The notes below the pieces were generated by a model. The model saw only the letters and a list, made by a program, of their open reading frames with translations. It ran no database searches and was not told the origin of the DNA. Made by a program: the position numbers and the translations under genes. Positions 44,767 through 54,907 of a stretch of DNA of 64,000 bases are shown here, one piece after another (the stretch's first letter is position 1; each line of letters begins with the position of its first letter). Origin of the DNA: Bythopirellula polymerisocia. Lineage in GTDB: Bacteria; Planctomycetota; Planctomycetia; Pirellulales; Lacipirellulaceae. The stretch covers positions 372,001 to 436,000 of the forward strand of contig NZ_SJPS01000001.1 in assembly GCF_007860015.1 (NCBI RefSeq), given 5' to 3'.

Positions 44767-46293
44767 CTAGTCAAGCAACTCGATTTCGCCGGGACGCCAT
44801 GTTTTGTCAAACCAGGGTTCGAGTGGTCCGTAGAGTCGGAGGATCATGAACCAGCCTTTGCCGGGAATCGTCTGTATCCAGTTGGCCTCTTTCCCTACAG
44901 GTGACGTCGGACCGAAGTAAACATCCACTGAACCATCGGAATTAACCTGAAGGTCCTTGTTCTGGCTGCTGACACTTGGGAACTGCTGGTCGGTCTGGAT
45001 CATCGAGCGAGTCTGATTGTCGTAAACGATGACCGACCAGAAGTCCTTTGCAGGAACATCAGGTGGAATGCGCAGCTTGTAGTTTTTCCCGCCATCAAAG
45101 GGATTGCCATCGGCGTCCTGGCAACACCAGGGATACTGGGAGCCCTTGCCGACCATTTTCTCCGCCATGGCTGGGGTGACGCCGGTGGCGATGTAGTAGA
45201 AGAAGATCGCCCCGTCCAGATTCGCCACGCCGGGAGAATCCTCAAACTTGTAGCCACCGAAGAAAGGCAAACGCCACGGGCTATTTGGATAGAAATACGC
45301 GTCCTTGTCGCGAATCTTGAAGGCAATTGCCCTGGCAGTCACAGCACCAATCTTGGCGGCGTCAGTGAGAATTCGTTTCATTCGCTCATCTGGAGTGAAC
45401 GGCTTGCCCTTCTTGATGCCGATTGAAGCAAAGAGACCGAGAGTGGTGGGATTACTTCCCTCGCTGGGTTCTTCTTGAATGACTTCATTCAACAGACTCC
45501 AGAACGAGTAATCGGCGGGGGCAACAAAATTCGACGGAATACCTGAGGCATTGACAAATCTCATCGCTGGCGGATTGTCTTTTTCGGAGAGGTAATAAAT
45601 CTTGAGGTGCTTCTTCACTGCCTCGACGCCAGGCGTAGTCGATCCATCGACAAGGAAAGAACGGAATGGCATCCAATTGCCATAGGTACTTGGACGCACG
45701 ACGTAGTACCCCTCGGGCACCTTACCCTTATAGTCCGGAGGCAGGATCAGATACTTGCCACCTTTTCCCTGGTCAGGGCCGGTGATCCCGACGTCTGCCA
45801 CCCAGCGATACCAAAAGTCATCAATCAGCCCCAGCACCATGGGAGGGATTTCAACAACCAATGGCCCCTTCTTAGTATCGAGCCAGATGAAGCTGTAGAT
45901 GGTATTATCATTCGCTGTCAGCTCCACGGTTTTGGAATCCACAAGTGCTTCCCAGATGACATCCGTCTGGTTGACCGGTCCGAATTCCTTAAGCGAGGCA
46001 CGCATACCCGCTTGGTTCACAATGGGAATCGCCAGCAAGTAGGCCTGTAGGGCACGGGATGCATCGAGGTTGTCGTAAACCTTCTGCGTAGTCGCATCGT
46101 CGGGATACCCGTACTGCAGGTTCAATGTGCCAATTGACGTTTCGACTTCGTTCGGGACGGCAACTCCTGGTGCAAATGGGGTCGTCATCTTGTAATCTTC
46201 TGCGTGCCCACAAGACGCAATGCCAACAATAATTCCTAGGAGCAGGGCATGGAACAAAGGGGCCGTCATCAATCTTACTCTGATGGTCTTCAT
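44767..46293 (-). CDS. DUF1254/DUF1214 domain lipoprotein
   Basis: A 508-residue exported protein. The signal peptide ends with GIASCGHAED, a plausible lipobox. The N-terminal half (about 45-190) has features of DUF1254 (NLQYGYPDDATTQKVYDNLD, IPIVNQAGMRASLKEF) and the C-terminal third of DUF1214 (FWSVIVYDNQTRSMIQTDQQ, DGSVDVYFGPTSPVGKEANW, GKGWFMILRLYGPLEPWFD). This pair is common in secreted bacterial proteins of unknown function. An ATG four codons upstream (46305) is an alternative. It seems to be a single-gene unit. Confidence 0.88.
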   Translation of the reverse strand: MKTIRVRLMTAPLFHALLLGIIVGIASCGHAEDYKMTTPFAPGVAVPNEVETSIGTLNLQYGYPDDATTQKVYDNLDASRALQAYLLAIPIVNQAGMRASLKEFGPVNQTDVIWEALVDSKTVELTANDNTIYSFIWLDTKKGPLVVEIPPMVLGLIDDFWYRWVADVGITGPDQGKGGKYLILPPDYKGKVPEGYYVVRPSTYGNWMPFRSFLVDGSTTPGVEAVKKHLKIYYLSEKDNPPAMRFVNASGIPSNFVAPADYSFWSLLNEVIQEEPSEGSNPTTLGLFASIGIKKGKPFTPDERMKRILTDAAKIGAVTARAIAFKIRDKDAYFYPNSPWRLPFFGGYKFEDSPGVANLDGAIFFYYIATGVTPAMAEKMVGKGSQYPWCCQDADGNPFDGGKNYKLRIPPDVPAKDFWSVIVYDNQTRSMIQTDQQFPSVSSQNKDLQVNSDGSVDVYFGPTSPVGKEANWIQTIPGKGWFMILRLYGPLEPWFDKTWRPGEIELLD

Positions 46294-46305
46294 GGCTTTT
46301 TCCAT

Positions 46306-47679
46306 TTAAGTTGTCTTAGTGTAACCGCTGTCTGCACGCAGCCCGAACCCCGTTGGCGTGCGGGGCCGCACACTCGTCGATCGCTTCATTTTCATTTTCC
46401 GGCTTGATTATTCCAATTACGCGAGTCGGGCACTGAAGCAAATCCTTGTGGTGCAATTACGGTGCCGGAAGGATCACCCACTACGCCGACTCATGGCGGA
46501 TGCCTTGTGGGCTTCTAGGACTTTCGCCTGCAATTCCTTCCAGGGCTGCCTGCCCTACAACTAGATTTCCGCCCAAGTGGCTTCGCCCTCGCGAGATAGA
46601 AGATAGACAAGAACGCGCCAGGGAGCCTCAGCGAACTGACGTTGGTGGAACACACTTCACTCAATTCGGCGAACGGCCAACAAACATCGGGTGCATCAGC
46701 TTGTGCAGCTAAGGAACCCGCCGAAATCGCATCGGTGTGATCTCGCCAAGGACACCTCAGCAGCTAAGCTTCCAGCCCAAGATGCTGAAACTGGTCCAAC
46801 TCATCGTTCCACATAAGTCTTGGTCGAAAGAAAATCGAATTAGGGCCCGAAAAGCCTTTTAACCGGTGGACACATCGCTAACGCCTTGGAGGTCCTCCTA
46901 AAGTCTGTGCAAACTAGCCCGTGCTAAAATGCTATCAAGATGCTCTCGCGGCGATCCAATTATGTAAATGAGATCGGTTAAATGAAGGTAAAAGTATCTG
47001 CGTGAGAGAATTTGTAGACGGAGTACTTATCAGTTGGTCCCCAGAATGAAAGGTAAAGTAATCTTTTCCCGACCGGCTTCTCGTATCCAGGTTGCTATCG
47101 ATGCCGCAACAACAAGCAATGACTACTGCGTTTGGCGACTTGTGTGGTACGATGAGCCGATCCAACTTCAGCAAGCAGGACTGCTCGCGAACTGCATGAG
47201 GTCGGCGTGACCGCTGGCATAGATTTTGCACATTCTGATTTTAGAAACTTGAAGAAGCCGAAATCCCGTAGCCGGATGGCTTACAGCGGCGATGGGTGTG
47301 CGGAAATGCACGGAGAAGTGGTAGAAGTATGCACCCTACATAACCGAAGCCAGACAGGAGTCACCTCGCCACGTTCTGCAAAGTGCACAGGCTATGAGAC
47401 AGCTAGTGGATGTGAAGGAAACATCCAATCACGCTGTATCAACCTACTACATAGTTAGTGCGTTGGCCTTCTCAGGCGTGGCACAATGCAAATTTAGCAA
47501 ACTGTACGACTTCACCAGATGGGCCGAATGCAGCCAGCGCCTTAATAACGCCCTTGCGGCTGGCTTAGTTTTCGGTGCTTTTGCAGATGGCGTCGCCAGC
47601 GCTGATGGACGACACTTGCGGTCTTTACAGATAGAAGTTGCTTAGGGCTCTGACAGTTCTCAATGCCCCGTGAACGATC
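46306..47679. other. 1.37-kb stretch without a supported gene
   Basis: Short open frames on both strands are all under 100 codons and resemble no family I know. No transposase, tRNA or clear tandem repeat was seen. It may hold decayed sequence; the right end must contain the promoter of the VKOR fusion gene. Confidence 0.45.
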
Positions 47680-49164
47680 ATGAATAGAACACATTCAGCA
47701 AGCTTTACGCATGGTACCGCATACAAAGTCCCGCTTATCGCGAAGACCAATCGCTGGTTCTTTCGTGAAATGAAATCGCTGCCGAGTTGGCCAGTAACGC
47801 TTGTGTTGGCTTTGTGTATCAGCGTGGCGATTTGTGCGAGCGGCTATTTGCTTTGGGCAGACTTAACTTCGTCAAAGATAGCGGGGTGCGGAGATACTGG
47901 CGGATTGGTCGACTGTGGGCATGTCGCCAAAACCCGTTGGGCTCTGTGGCTTGGCGTTCCAGTGAGCTTATTGGCTTTGGGCATCTATTTTACGATGGCG
48001 ATTGCTCTTGTCGTCGGTTCCGTTGGCTGGTTTAGTCGATCGGTGCGGAAAGTTAGCTGGGTCGTCGTTACAGTCGCCGTGTTTGCGGCTGGGCTCAGTG
48101 CGATTTGGTTTATAGCACTGCAGATGATAGTCATTAAACACATTTGCCTCTATTGCATGATTGCTCATGCCTGTGGTCTGGTCGCTACCGTGACCATGCT
48201 ATTAGCCAGTCCGCTGAGGGCAAAGGCGATGTTAGCCGCAGCGGCCTTGAGTTTTGCAGGGTTTGCTGTTTTAGTAGTCGGTCAGGTATTTGCTCGCCCC
48301 CAAGACATGCATCGAATCGAGAGGTTTGACAATCCAGCCGGTTCGGAGTCAGAACAGATAGAGTTCGCTCCACCAAAAGATAGAAGCCCGGCCGAGGAGG
48401 AATTGAATGAGCAGCCAAATGACGAGCTATTCCAACCTCCGACATCGGACTACCATAGTGCGACTGCGTTGTGGCCGGATTTGGTCTCCGTTTACTTTCC
48501 AAGTCAAGCGAGGATCGCTTTGCCAACCTTTCTAGCCACAGAAATGACTGCAGATGATGCAAGCGTACCCGAATCGGCAAACCGCAGGATCGTTGCTATT
48601 CAAGGTGGCGCTATCAAGCTAGATATATCGCAGTGGCCGCTGATCGGCTCCAATGATGCGAAGTATGTTCTTGTTGCAATGTTCGATTACTGCTGCCCGC
48701 CTTGTCGAAAAACTTACATGACCGTAACTCGTGCCCGAGAGAATTTGGGGGATCAATTGGCTGTCATTTGTTTGCCTGTCCCGCTCAATTCAACCTGCAA
48801 CCCCAGCGTGCGAGTGACAAACCCGAATTTCGAGGAATCGTGCGAATTGGCGAAGCTAGCTGTGGCAGTATGGCGAGTTGATCCAACCCGTTTCGCATCG
48901 CTTCACAATTGGATGTTCCAAGGTACTGTGGTGCCGAGCTATGCAGATGCAAAGGTGAAGGCAGCGAGACTCGTTGATGAAAAGAAACTTGATGCCGAAA
49001 TAGCATCCGGAATTCCTGAGAAATACATAGCAAAACATGTAGAGATTTACCAACAAGTGGGAGCAGGAGCGATCCCAAAATTGATGTTTCCGAGTACTAG
49101 CATCATTGGTGAGTATTCTTCAGTCGAAGGAATGGTAGATGTGATCCGCCGCGAAGCGAAGTAG
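47680..49164 (+). CDS. VKOR-thioredoxin-like fusion, disulfide bond formation
   Basis: A 494-residue membrane oxidoreductase. Residues about 37-205 form a vitamin K epoxide reductase (VKOR) domain with several helices, the loop cysteines Cys70 and Cys79, and the quinone-side CLYC at 156-159. After a charged linker (about 210-300) comes a thioredoxin/DsbA-like domain with CPPC at 339-342 and the cis-Pro region GAGAIPKLMFP. By analogy with bacterial VKOR homologs it should oxidise exported proteins and pass electrons to quinone. The ATG at 47770 would shorten the N-terminus by 30 residues. Confidence 0.88.
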   Translation: MNRTHSASFTHGTAYKVPLIAKTNRWFFREMKSLPSWPVTLVLALCISVAICASGYLLWADLTSSKIAGCGDTGGLVDCGHVAKTRWALWLGVPVSLLALGIYFTMAIALVVGSVGWFSRSVRKVSWVVVTVAVFAAGLSAIWFIALQMIVIKHICLYCMIAHACGLVATVTMLLASPLRAKAMLAAAALSFAGFAVLVVGQVFARPQDMHRIERFDNPAGSESEQIEFAPPKDRSPAEEELNEQPNDELFQPPTSDYHSATALWPDLVSVYFPSQARIALPTFLATEMTADDASVPESANRRIVAIQGGAIKLDISQWPLIGSNDAKYVLVAMFDYCCPPCRKTYMTVTRARENLGDQLAVICLPVPLNSTCNPSVRVTNPNFEESCELAKLAVAVWRVDPTRFASLHNWMFQGTVVPSYADAKVKAARLVDEKKLDAEIASGIPEKYIAKHVEIYQQVGAGAIPKLMFPSTSIIGEYSSVEGMVDVIRREAK

Positions 49165-49609
49165 CTTAGATTGTTGTGCGGTAATCAGAGAAAGTCTCGC
49201 AATCCCCACCGAGCGATCCGCCATGGCGAAGCTGTGGGCAGAGGGTTGTCCTGCGCTGCTGCATCGGTCTCTCCACCGCTCTCACGTGACAAGCTTTTAC
49301 AGGAATGGGTGCATCACTCTCGCAAAGTTGACGTGTGAGCTGGCTCGCGTCGGTTGTGGCCACCTCCTATAGCATTCCACAAACCCCAGCGGGAGGTGCT
49401 CCAGCCTCGGCGACTTGGCGGACAGGCCACAAATGCGGTCGGTCTTGTTGACCGAAGCAGGTCCTGAAGACAGGCGATGGGCAGTTCGGTCATGTCCTGC
49501 TGATCTATGGCCGAAGGCCATATTCATCCACTGGCGACGTGAATATGGCATGTTTTCCGTCACCCCGAAAGACCGCGATGAGGCGGAACGCTCCGTTTGC
49601 TACCAGTAG
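49165..49609. other. 445-bp spacer, no gene recognised
   Basis: Lies between the convergent VKOR fusion and the antiporter. A few short open frames exist but none shows family features; no strong terminator was found. Confidence 0.4.
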
Positions 49610-51094
49610 CTAATCGGCGTCTGCTTTGCCCTGCCCCGCGAGACCCAGCCGGTTCAGCATCGGCCCCATGGTCAGCCCGCCGACGAGGATCGAGAAGGCG
49701 ACGACGACGTAAGTCATGGTCAGGACGAGTTCGCCGACGTTGTCGTACTGGGATTGCTGGGCGTGGATCTCTTCCTTGAGCGATAGCGCGAGTGCAACAC
49801 TGATCCCGCCGCGCAGGCCGCCCCAGGTCATGATCTTGATCGCGTGCGGCGTGAACTCTCGGCCGTTCGCGTTCTTCAAGGCGGTCACCACCGTACCGAC
49901 GGACAGGAATCTCGCCAGCAGTGCAGCGGGGATCGCCAGGGCCCCGGCCAGCAGATACTGCCCCTCGAACGACAGCACCAAGACCTCCAGCCCGATCAGC
50001 ACAAACAGCACCGCGTTCAGCAGTTCGTCCACCAACTCCCAGAACGTGTCCAGGTGCTCGCGCGTTTTGTCGGACATCGCCAGCGTTCGGCCATGGTTAC
50101 CCAGGATCAGCCCCGCGACCACCATCGCCAACGGCCCAGACAGGTGCAGCTTCATCGCCAGCGCATATCCGCCCGTCACCACCGCCAGCGAAAGTAAAAT
50201 CTCCGTCGCGTAGTGATCAATTGAGCGCAAGAGGAAGAACGCGAGCAGCCCCAGCACAAAGCCCAACGCAAGCCCGCCGCCAACTTCGAGGGCGAAGAGC
50301 TTGGCGACGTCGATTGCTGTCGTCTCTGCCTCTTCCATGCTTTGTTGGACATCGTGCGGATGTTCGCGTTGTGCCGCATCTATTGGTTCGTCATTTATGA
50401 CGGTTTGTGGATCGCCATCGACGTTGGGCCGTATGCCGAAATCTTCTTGGCTTCGTTCGACTACGGGATTGAAATCATCTTTCTTCTTTGATTCTTCCTG
50501 CGACTCCCCATGCCCACCCAACCCCGCGATGCCCAAGAGCGCAATAAACACCACCACGCCCATGCCATCGTTAAACAGTGACTCGCCCGCGATCTTGGTC
50601 TCCAGCGACTTGGGTGCGCCCAGGCTCTTGACGATCCCCAAGACCGCGATCGGGTCGGTTGGTGCAACGATCGAGCCAAAGATCAGACAGTAGATGAAAC
50701 GGACCTCGATGCCGAGCCAGCCGGTGATGACGTAGGTGAGCCCGCCGACGATGAACGTGGTGGCGAGGACGCCGACGCTCGCGAGCAGAGCGATGACCGC
50801 GGTTTGCTGCTTGAGGTCGTTGAGGTTGACATGCAACGCCCCGGCAAAGAGCAAGTAGCCGAGCATGCCCTGCATCAGCGTCTGGTCGAAGTCGATCGAT
50901 CCGATGAGCGCGTCGGCCAAGGTGAGCACGCCCGTTCCCGGTACGATCCAATCAATCAGCAGCAGGGCGACCGCGTGCAGCATGGCCAGCAGCATCAGGC
51001 CCACCGTCGTCGGCAGCTTGAGCAGTTTGTGGTTGATGAACGCGAAGGCCGCTGCGAGGGCCACGAGGATGCCGGCGATATCGAAGAAGCTCAT
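49610..51094 (-). CDS. CPA1 cation:proton antiporter (NhaP type)
   Basis: A 494-residue Na+(K+)/H+ exchanger. Key motifs are FGSIVAPTDPIAVLGIV and AGESLFNDGMGVVVF (about 168-182), the canonical Asn-Asp of CPA1. A hydrophilic insert of about 60 residues (about 200-262, rich in Glu, Asp and Ser) interrupts the helices, and MTWGGLRGGISVALALSL lies near residue 425. There is no TrkA domain, unlike the antiporter at 5.0 kb. Codon third positions are visibly more G+C-rich than in neighbouring genes, which suggests a different origin. Confidence 0.92.
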   Translation of the reverse strand: MSFFDIAGILVALAAAFAFINHKLLKLPTTVGLMLLAMLHAVALLLIDWIVPGTGVLTLADALIGSIDFDQTLMQGMLGYLLFAGALHVNLNDLKQQTAVIALLASVGVLATTFIVGGLTYVITGWLGIEVRFIYCLIFGSIVAPTDPIAVLGIVKSLGAPKSLETKIAGESLFNDGMGVVVFIALLGIAGLGGHGESQEESKKKDDFNPVVERSQEDFGIRPNVDGDPQTVINDEPIDAAQREHPHDVQQSMEEAETTAIDVAKLFALEVGGGLALGFVLGLLAFFLLRSIDHYATEILLSLAVVTGGYALAMKLHLSGPLAMVVAGLILGNHGRTLAMSDKTREHLDTFWELVDELLNAVLFVLIGLEVLVLSFEGQYLLAGALAIPAALLARFLSVGTVVTALKNANGREFTPHAIKIMTWGGLRGGISVALALSLKEEIHAQQSQYDNVGELVLTMTYVVVAFSILVGGLTMGPMLNRLGLAGQGKADAD

Positions 51095-52255
51095 GGCGAT
51101 CTTTATACGATACTTCGCCCGTGGAAGAATAGGTGGAACACTTTCGGGCCGTCTGCCGATACGTCGAACGCGGGTGTGCTTCGCGCCGGCTGGTCAAACG
51201 ATCAGAAGATTGGCGATGGGGTTCGCTGTGGCGTTCGTTGGTTGCAAAAACCAGAACCCGGGCCGAAGCTACTATCGCCGTGGCCGATTCCGCGTCTGCC
51301 AAACTGGGTCGAGCGAACGACCCGTTGTCTCAGCCGGTGCTGGATGCAGTCCGACGCTAAGCCCAGCTGGCAAGCTGGCCATTTACGATCACACTCAACG
51401 GTGAGAACCGATCCCTTACCACCCCTTAAGAAGCCGTTATTAACTCCACGAGGTTGCATCAACCGCCATGTGGAAGGAGTTTGCCTTCGCTGCAGAGGTC
51501 GTTTCCACCTACCGCTGATCCAGGCAGGTAGTAGCGTTGTCAATATGGTGGCACTTTTTAGATTTGCGAAGAGCCGCGTTCATAACCCATTTCGAAGCGA
51601 CAAGGTTCAATAGTGACCTTCTCGAAATTGCCTCAGCCCTACACGCCGAGGCACCATTAGCGTTACCTGCCCCTTTCCGTAAGAAAGTCCGGCATAATCT
51701 GAAGTTCAATTTACTTGCTGGCATTAAGTTCTGCAAAAGCAAGAGATACCTTAAATTGGCGGAGGGCTCTTTATGTTTTGTCGTCAACAGAGAGGTAAAT
51801 GTCGCGGAGCGGAGTTGCACCGTAGAGAGACCGTGGATAGTTCTAATACTATCCGGCCGGATGGGGATTTCGATTCTGGGTCCCCGCCTGCCCGGGGATG
51901 ACGGAGGGGGGCTTGCTCCGCCACCCTGGGTAGCAACGATACGATCGAACAAGCGTCCGAGGTGAATTCGTGGCATAACGTCGGACTTTGCCGAGGACGA
52001 AATGGTGCGCGGGTTATTTGCGGTCTCGGCAACGTCGTTCGGTACGCATCGTTGCATTACTCGACCACTGATAGGGGTTTAATTCTGACACAGGGTAGCA
52101 CCAAAGTTCGTGGATCTCACCTTGATACAATCCTGGGCTATGGTGTTTAACCGCTATGCGGTATCACGCACCCGTAGCTGGATTCGCAAGAGTTCAGAAT
52201 CGCGTTAGCTCCAGGGGCTCTGAATTCTTGAGAATTGAATTACCATGGGAGCAGC
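51095..52255. other. 1.16-kb stretch without a supported gene
   Basis: Open frames on both strands (the longest about 180 codons) are not recognisable. It carries one copy of the 28-nt dispersed repeat (51877-51904). Nothing else was identified. Confidence 0.45.
51877..51904 (-). repeat. dispersed 28-nt repeat, copy 3
   Basis: On the minus strand it begins CCGTCATCCCCGGGCAGGC and ends ACCCA. The CCCCG...CGGGG pairing is strongest in this copy. Confidence 0.8.
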
Positions 52256-53503
52256 TCAGAGCGCGAGTGTCGCTCGCAAACCTACGACGACAGCCGTGTC
52301 GTTGGCAGAATTTCCGGGTTCGACGAACTGCAAGTCGCCGGTCACATGAAAGCACTTCGCGATTTCCATGTTGTAATAAAGCTCTGCGCCATAGACATCT
52401 TGCACGTCGATCAAGGGAGAGAGTAGGTTTTGCAAGTCGTCGCTGATACCTGTGTAGAACGCACCAATTCCAATTGCGTCTTTGGGTCGGTTGCTAACCA
52501 AACCTGTTGACTGAATCGCGACGTTGGTGGACCAGCTATAGGGACTCGTCTGTTCGTCGGAGTAACCGTTTTGACTGAGCAGCGTGACTTTTCGGTCCTT
52601 GTCGTAGTCGTCGAACCAGAGTGTCTGCTCTGCAATGTAAAGCAAGGTGTAGGCACCTGTCTCTTGGGGGGCGACAATGCCCTGCCCAGGGATGAATTCC
52701 CAGCCAGTTGGGTCTAAAGCAGTGAATGCACCAGTGGACCAGACACCACCAAACATGTGCGATCCAGGCAGCCCTCCGAAATCTGTGAAGAATCGCCAGA
52801 AGCCCATGATGTTGGCGCCGTTGTCGAACATATTGTCAAAGCCGCTGGTGGTCGGCACGCTGTTGGTGTCATATGCCAGGATGCCTCCCTGGATTTGCTT
52901 GCCGCTTAATTTCAACATGCCGGTGCCCATGAACGACAAAGGAGCCACGCGGGCAATCGAAAGTGGAATCACCATCGAGGCATTCATGAAACCACTTACG
53001 CCGCGGCCCGTCTGGGGATAGAGCATGTAAAAGAGGTCCAGCGCATTGAACTTGCCAAACGTGAACTGGACTTCTTCGCTGAGGGCCTGGGCAAACTGAA
53101 AGCCGGTGATCGCCGTGTCGTGCTCGTTGGACTTCGGATACAACATCGCGACGTTGACGGGGGAGAAACCAACCGCGTCAAAGTTCACATCATCACCCAA
53201 GCGAGACTCGGCGTGGATGACGACGGTCATTCCTTCCCAGAGACCCATCTTGGTGGTGTCGAGCATCAGAAACTGGTCGATCTTGACGCCGTTCTCAAAG
53301 TTTTCATCGACCCCACCGCTGGTGACTCCCTGGTAAAAGTCGGTCCCGATAATCGCGTAGACAACGCCACTCTCCTCCATCTTCTTGGCCATGGCCTCCA
53401 TGCGGCTGGCGAAATCTTGCCCATGGCAGCAATGGATAGAAGCAGGAAAGGCTCCTGCAACGAGGAGCAACAAAACTTGGAGTCGAATCGTGAGAGTTTT
53501 CAT
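52256..53503 (-). CDS. carbohydrate-selective porin, OprB family
   Basis: A 415-residue outer-membrane protein. Signal peptide about 1-28. The mature part has alternating beta-strands typical of a porin. OprB-like cues are YAIIGTDFYQGVTSGGVDE near the start, LSIARVAPLSFMG in the middle, and the C-terminal AELYYNMEIAKCFHVTGDLQ then FVEPGNSANDTAVVVGLRAT, ending in a Leu-Ala-Leu terminal strand. It should permit sugar diffusion across the outer membrane. Single-gene unit. Confidence 0.82.
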   Translation of the reverse strand: MKTLTIRLQVLLLLVAGAFPASIHCCHGQDFASRMEAMAKKMEESGVVYAIIGTDFYQGVTSGGVDENFENGVKIDQFLMLDTTKMGLWEGMTVVIHAESRLGDDVNFDAVGFSPVNVAMLYPKSNEHDTAITGFQFAQALSEEVQFTFGKFNALDLFYMLYPQTGRGVSGFMNASMVIPLSIARVAPLSFMGTGMLKLSGKQIQGGILAYDTNSVPTTSGFDNMFDNGANIMGFWRFFTDFGGLPGSHMFGGVWSTGAFTALDPTGWEFIPGQGIVAPQETGAYTLLYIAEQTLWFDDYDKDRKVTLLSQNGYSDEQTSPYSWSTNVAIQSTGLVSNRPKDAIGIGAFYTGISDDLQNLLSPLIDVQDVYGAELYYNMEIAKCFHVTGDLQFVEPGNSANDTAVVVGLRATLAL

Positions 53504-53889
53504 CGTTTCAGACCATCTTCCTTGATTGGGCTGTGGCGCAAATGAGAATTGCGCGGTGAGTTACATTTTATTCGGCATTTACTTGCTCCTGGAGGTGCAA
53601 ATTGCCGAGAGTTGACGTCAAAAAGCCCGTAGACTTTGCCGCCTGTAACGATGAGGAAAACACTGAGGAAGCCATGTCGCTGGATTTGCGAATCTCGCTC
53701 GGGGACGGAAAGGCCGCGATTGCGCTTCTGATCGTTTGATTGACGGGGGTATGTCAGCCCCTTATATTGCGCTCAGCGCCTCGTTCCGTGGCAAGTCGCA
53801 AGCATCACCGGTGAATTTCGCCTCAGTTGAATCACCGTGATCGTACGGGACGACATCTAATAACACATTTCTCAACAAGGATCGGAAAC
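53504..53889. other. 386-bp divergent intergenic region
   Basis: Lies between the OprB-like gene and the DUF4440 gene. It contains the promoter at 53740-53768 and a 21-codon open frame at 53674-53739 (MSLDLRISLGDGKAAIALLI) with GAGGA upstream. The frame ends at the promoter and may be a tiny gene or a remnant. Confidence 0.45.
53740..53768 (+). promoter_or_regulatory. sigma70-type promoter of the DUF4440 gene
   Basis: TTGACG (53740-53745) and TATATT (53763-53768) are separated by 17 bp. Transcription would start near 53775 and give an about 115-nt leader to the GTG at 53890. One of the best promoter matches in the window. Confidence 0.7.
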
Positions 53890-54837
53890 GTGGAAACTCA
53901 TCGATATCACTCGGCTAAACTAGTGAGAATTTTCTTGATCTGGTTTGTAGTGAGCGCACCGAGTGCGGTAAGTGCACAGAATTCTCAGCCGGCCAAGTCG
54001 GACGTGGAACAGGCAATTCAGGGAAGCGCGCAGAAATTTGTTGACGCCTTCAACAAAGGAGACGCCAAGGCAATTGCAGCCTTGTGGACAGAAGATGGAG
54101 AGTATGTCGACGAAGCGGGCACGCGCATCGTTGGTCGTGCTGCGATCGAGAAACAGTACGCAGATTTCTTCGCTAACAACAAAGGGGCCAAAATTGAAAT
54201 CGCGATCAATGCTATTCAACAAGTGAGTCCTGACTCGGCGATTGAAGATGGGCACTCGCAACTCACGCTCGTGTCGCCTGCTGCTGTAGCCAGCGGTCGC
54301 TACATGGCCTTCCATGTCAAGCAGAACGGCCAGTGGCTCATGGCAAGTGTGCGGGATTCGCCAGCGCAGCCTTCTTCGTCAGCCGATCTGAGCTTGCAAG
54401 ACCTTGCTTGGATTGTCGGCGATTGGACTGCTTCGGGTGATGAAACTGAAGTTGAGTTGGATTACGACTGGATGGGAAACGGAAACTTCATTCGTGGTGA
54501 GACGACGATTCGTGACGATAAAGGCCCAGCTTCTGGTGGAACACAGATCATTGGCAAGGATCCCGTCACGGGTGAACTTGTGTCTTGGTTTTTTAACTCC
54601 GACGGCAGCCATGGCTATGGCGAATGGAGCAAGCAGGGAGCCCATTGGATGATTCGCACTCAAGGGGTAACAGCGGATGGACTTCCCACGTCTTCGATAA
54701 ATATTCTGTATGATGCCGACGACAACGTTCATTCTTGGCAATCGATCAACCGTACTGTCGGCGGCGAACCACTGCCTAGAACGAAAGAAATCGTCATTGA
54801 GCGAAAGGCCGCCAACAAAGCGGCAGAGAAAAAGTGA
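53890..54837 (+). CDS. exported DUF4440/SnoaL-like protein
   Basis: A 315-residue protein. The GTG at 53890 is chosen because AAGGA lies eight bases upstream; a TTG at 53827 in the same frame lacks it. A signal peptide ends about SAVSAQ. Residues about 38-155 form a SnoaL/DUF4440-type domain (QKFVDAFNKGDAKAIAALWT, DGEYVDEAGTRIVGRAAIEK), a fold used for small-ligand binding. The C-terminal half (about 165-300), with DLAWIVGDWTASGDETEVEL and WSKQGAHWMIRTQGV, looks like a lipocalin/DUF1579-type barrel. Function unknown. Confidence 0.75.
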   Translation: METHRYHSAKLVRIFLIWFVVSAPSAVSAQNSQPAKSDVEQAIQGSAQKFVDAFNKGDAKAIAALWTEDGEYVDEAGTRIVGRAAIEKQYADFFANNKGAKIEIAINAIQQVSPDSAIEDGHSQLTLVSPAAVASGRYMAFHVKQNGQWLMASVRDSPAQPSSSADLSLQDLAWIVGDWTASGDETEVELDYDWMGNGNFIRGETTIRDDKGPASGGTQIIGKDPVTGELVSWFFNSDGSHGYGEWSKQGAHWMIRTQGVTADGLPTSSINILYDADDNVHSWQSINRTVGGEPLPRTKEIVIERKAANKAAEKK

Positions 54838-54907
54838 AACCCACCAAGTGAGTTTGAACTCAAAACAGATACCAAGGCGAAAGTAAATCGCATAAGGAAA
54901 CCAACTG

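Noticed and set aside
44488..44904. 138-codon plus-strand frame before the DUF1254 gene
   Set aside because: It overlaps the 3' end of the DUF1254/DUF1214 gene in antisense and resembles nothing; no ribosome binding site.
46935..47458. Overlapping short frames in the 1.37-kb gap
   Set aside because: All below 100 codons, mutually overlapping on both strands, with no family features.
51509..52057. 182-codon minus-strand frame in the gap before the porin gene
   Set aside because: It runs through the 28-nt repeat, has no recognisable domain and irregular composition.
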